Source: DASRDS01 sp035569435 (GTDB taxonomy: Bacteria; Gemmatimonadota; Gemmatimonadetes; Gemmatimonadales; Gemmatimonadaceae). Taken from it: 44,199 bases of DNA. Positions 41,779-44,199 of the stretch are shown here, piece after piece. Below the pieces are notes generated by a model. That model was not told the origin of the DNA. It worked only from the letters and a program-made list of their open reading frames with translations, and ran no database searches. Numbering within the stretch: position 1 is the first letter of the stretch; each line of letters starts with the position of its first letter. The position numbers were made by a program, and so were the translations under genes. The stretch spans positions 1 through 44,199 of the forward strand of contig DATMNB010000050.1 of assembly GCA_035569435.1 (NCBI GenBank). The letters are read 5' to 3'.

Positions 41779-44199
<2,421 letters not shown>

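Overview
The window comes from a GC-rich, diderm, aerobic bacterium. TolC/RND efflux genes, lipoproteins, a Tat-type Rieske protein and a caa3 oxidase all point that way. Gene content (high-affinity type [NiFe]-hydrogenase, ChrB, DUF1259, poly-HAMP kinase, dense overlapping operons) would suit a soil lineage such as Gemmatimonadota, but no rRNA or other marker is present, so that assignment is only a guess. I see no tRNA, rRNA, CRISPR array or intact insertion sequence.

Layout. (1) 1-8376, minus strand: a hydrogenase locus. Read in its own direction it begins with a second, orphan hydrogenase small subunit, then a PAS histidine kinase and a NarL-type regulator. After a 93-bp gap follows the structural operon: small subunit, large subunit, NifU-like, DUF5947, DUF6084 and two unknown proteins, all overlapping by 1-14 nt; the last gene runs off the left edge. 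(2) 8433-14743: an NTF2-like lipoprotein, a GT39-like membrane glycosyltransferase with a damaged 5' end, a uvrA remnant, an AI-2E-type permease, an unknown helical protein, a DUF1259 protein and an MFS transporter. (3) 14811-23230, plus: a ChrB protein, a stand-alone ChrB domain, a tripartite RND efflux system (TolC, pump, adaptor) and a YncE-like propeller. (4) 23291-26605: a MacAB-like ABC system in the order permease, adaptor, ATPase. (5) 26730-30047: NAD-dependent formate dehydrogenase, convergent cobyrinate diamide synthase and a two-domain VOC protein. (6) 30181-37776: one operon with caa3 oxidase subunits II, I and III, an unknown membrane protein, a diheme cytochrome c, a Rieske protein, a b6-type cytochrome b fused to cytochrome c, and CtaG. 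(7) 37857-41343: acetate kinase (frameshifted) and phosphoketolase, bracketed by CtaG and a broken copy of the CtaG 3' end. (8) 41779 to the right edge: the N-terminal part of a kinase-like protein made of near-identical 92-residue HAMP-type repeats.

Together: H2 and formate would supply electrons, the b6c/caa3 modules would carry quinol electrons to O2, and phosphoketolase plus acetate kinase would give ATP from sugar phosphates. The most unusual unit is the orphan small subunit, PAS kinase and regulator directly upstream of the hydrogenase operon. I read it as a candidate hydrogen or redox sensor built from a duplicated hydrogenase small subunit. The clearest genome-evolution signals are the CtaG-fragment duplication around ackA-xfp, the ackA frameshift and the uvrA remnant.
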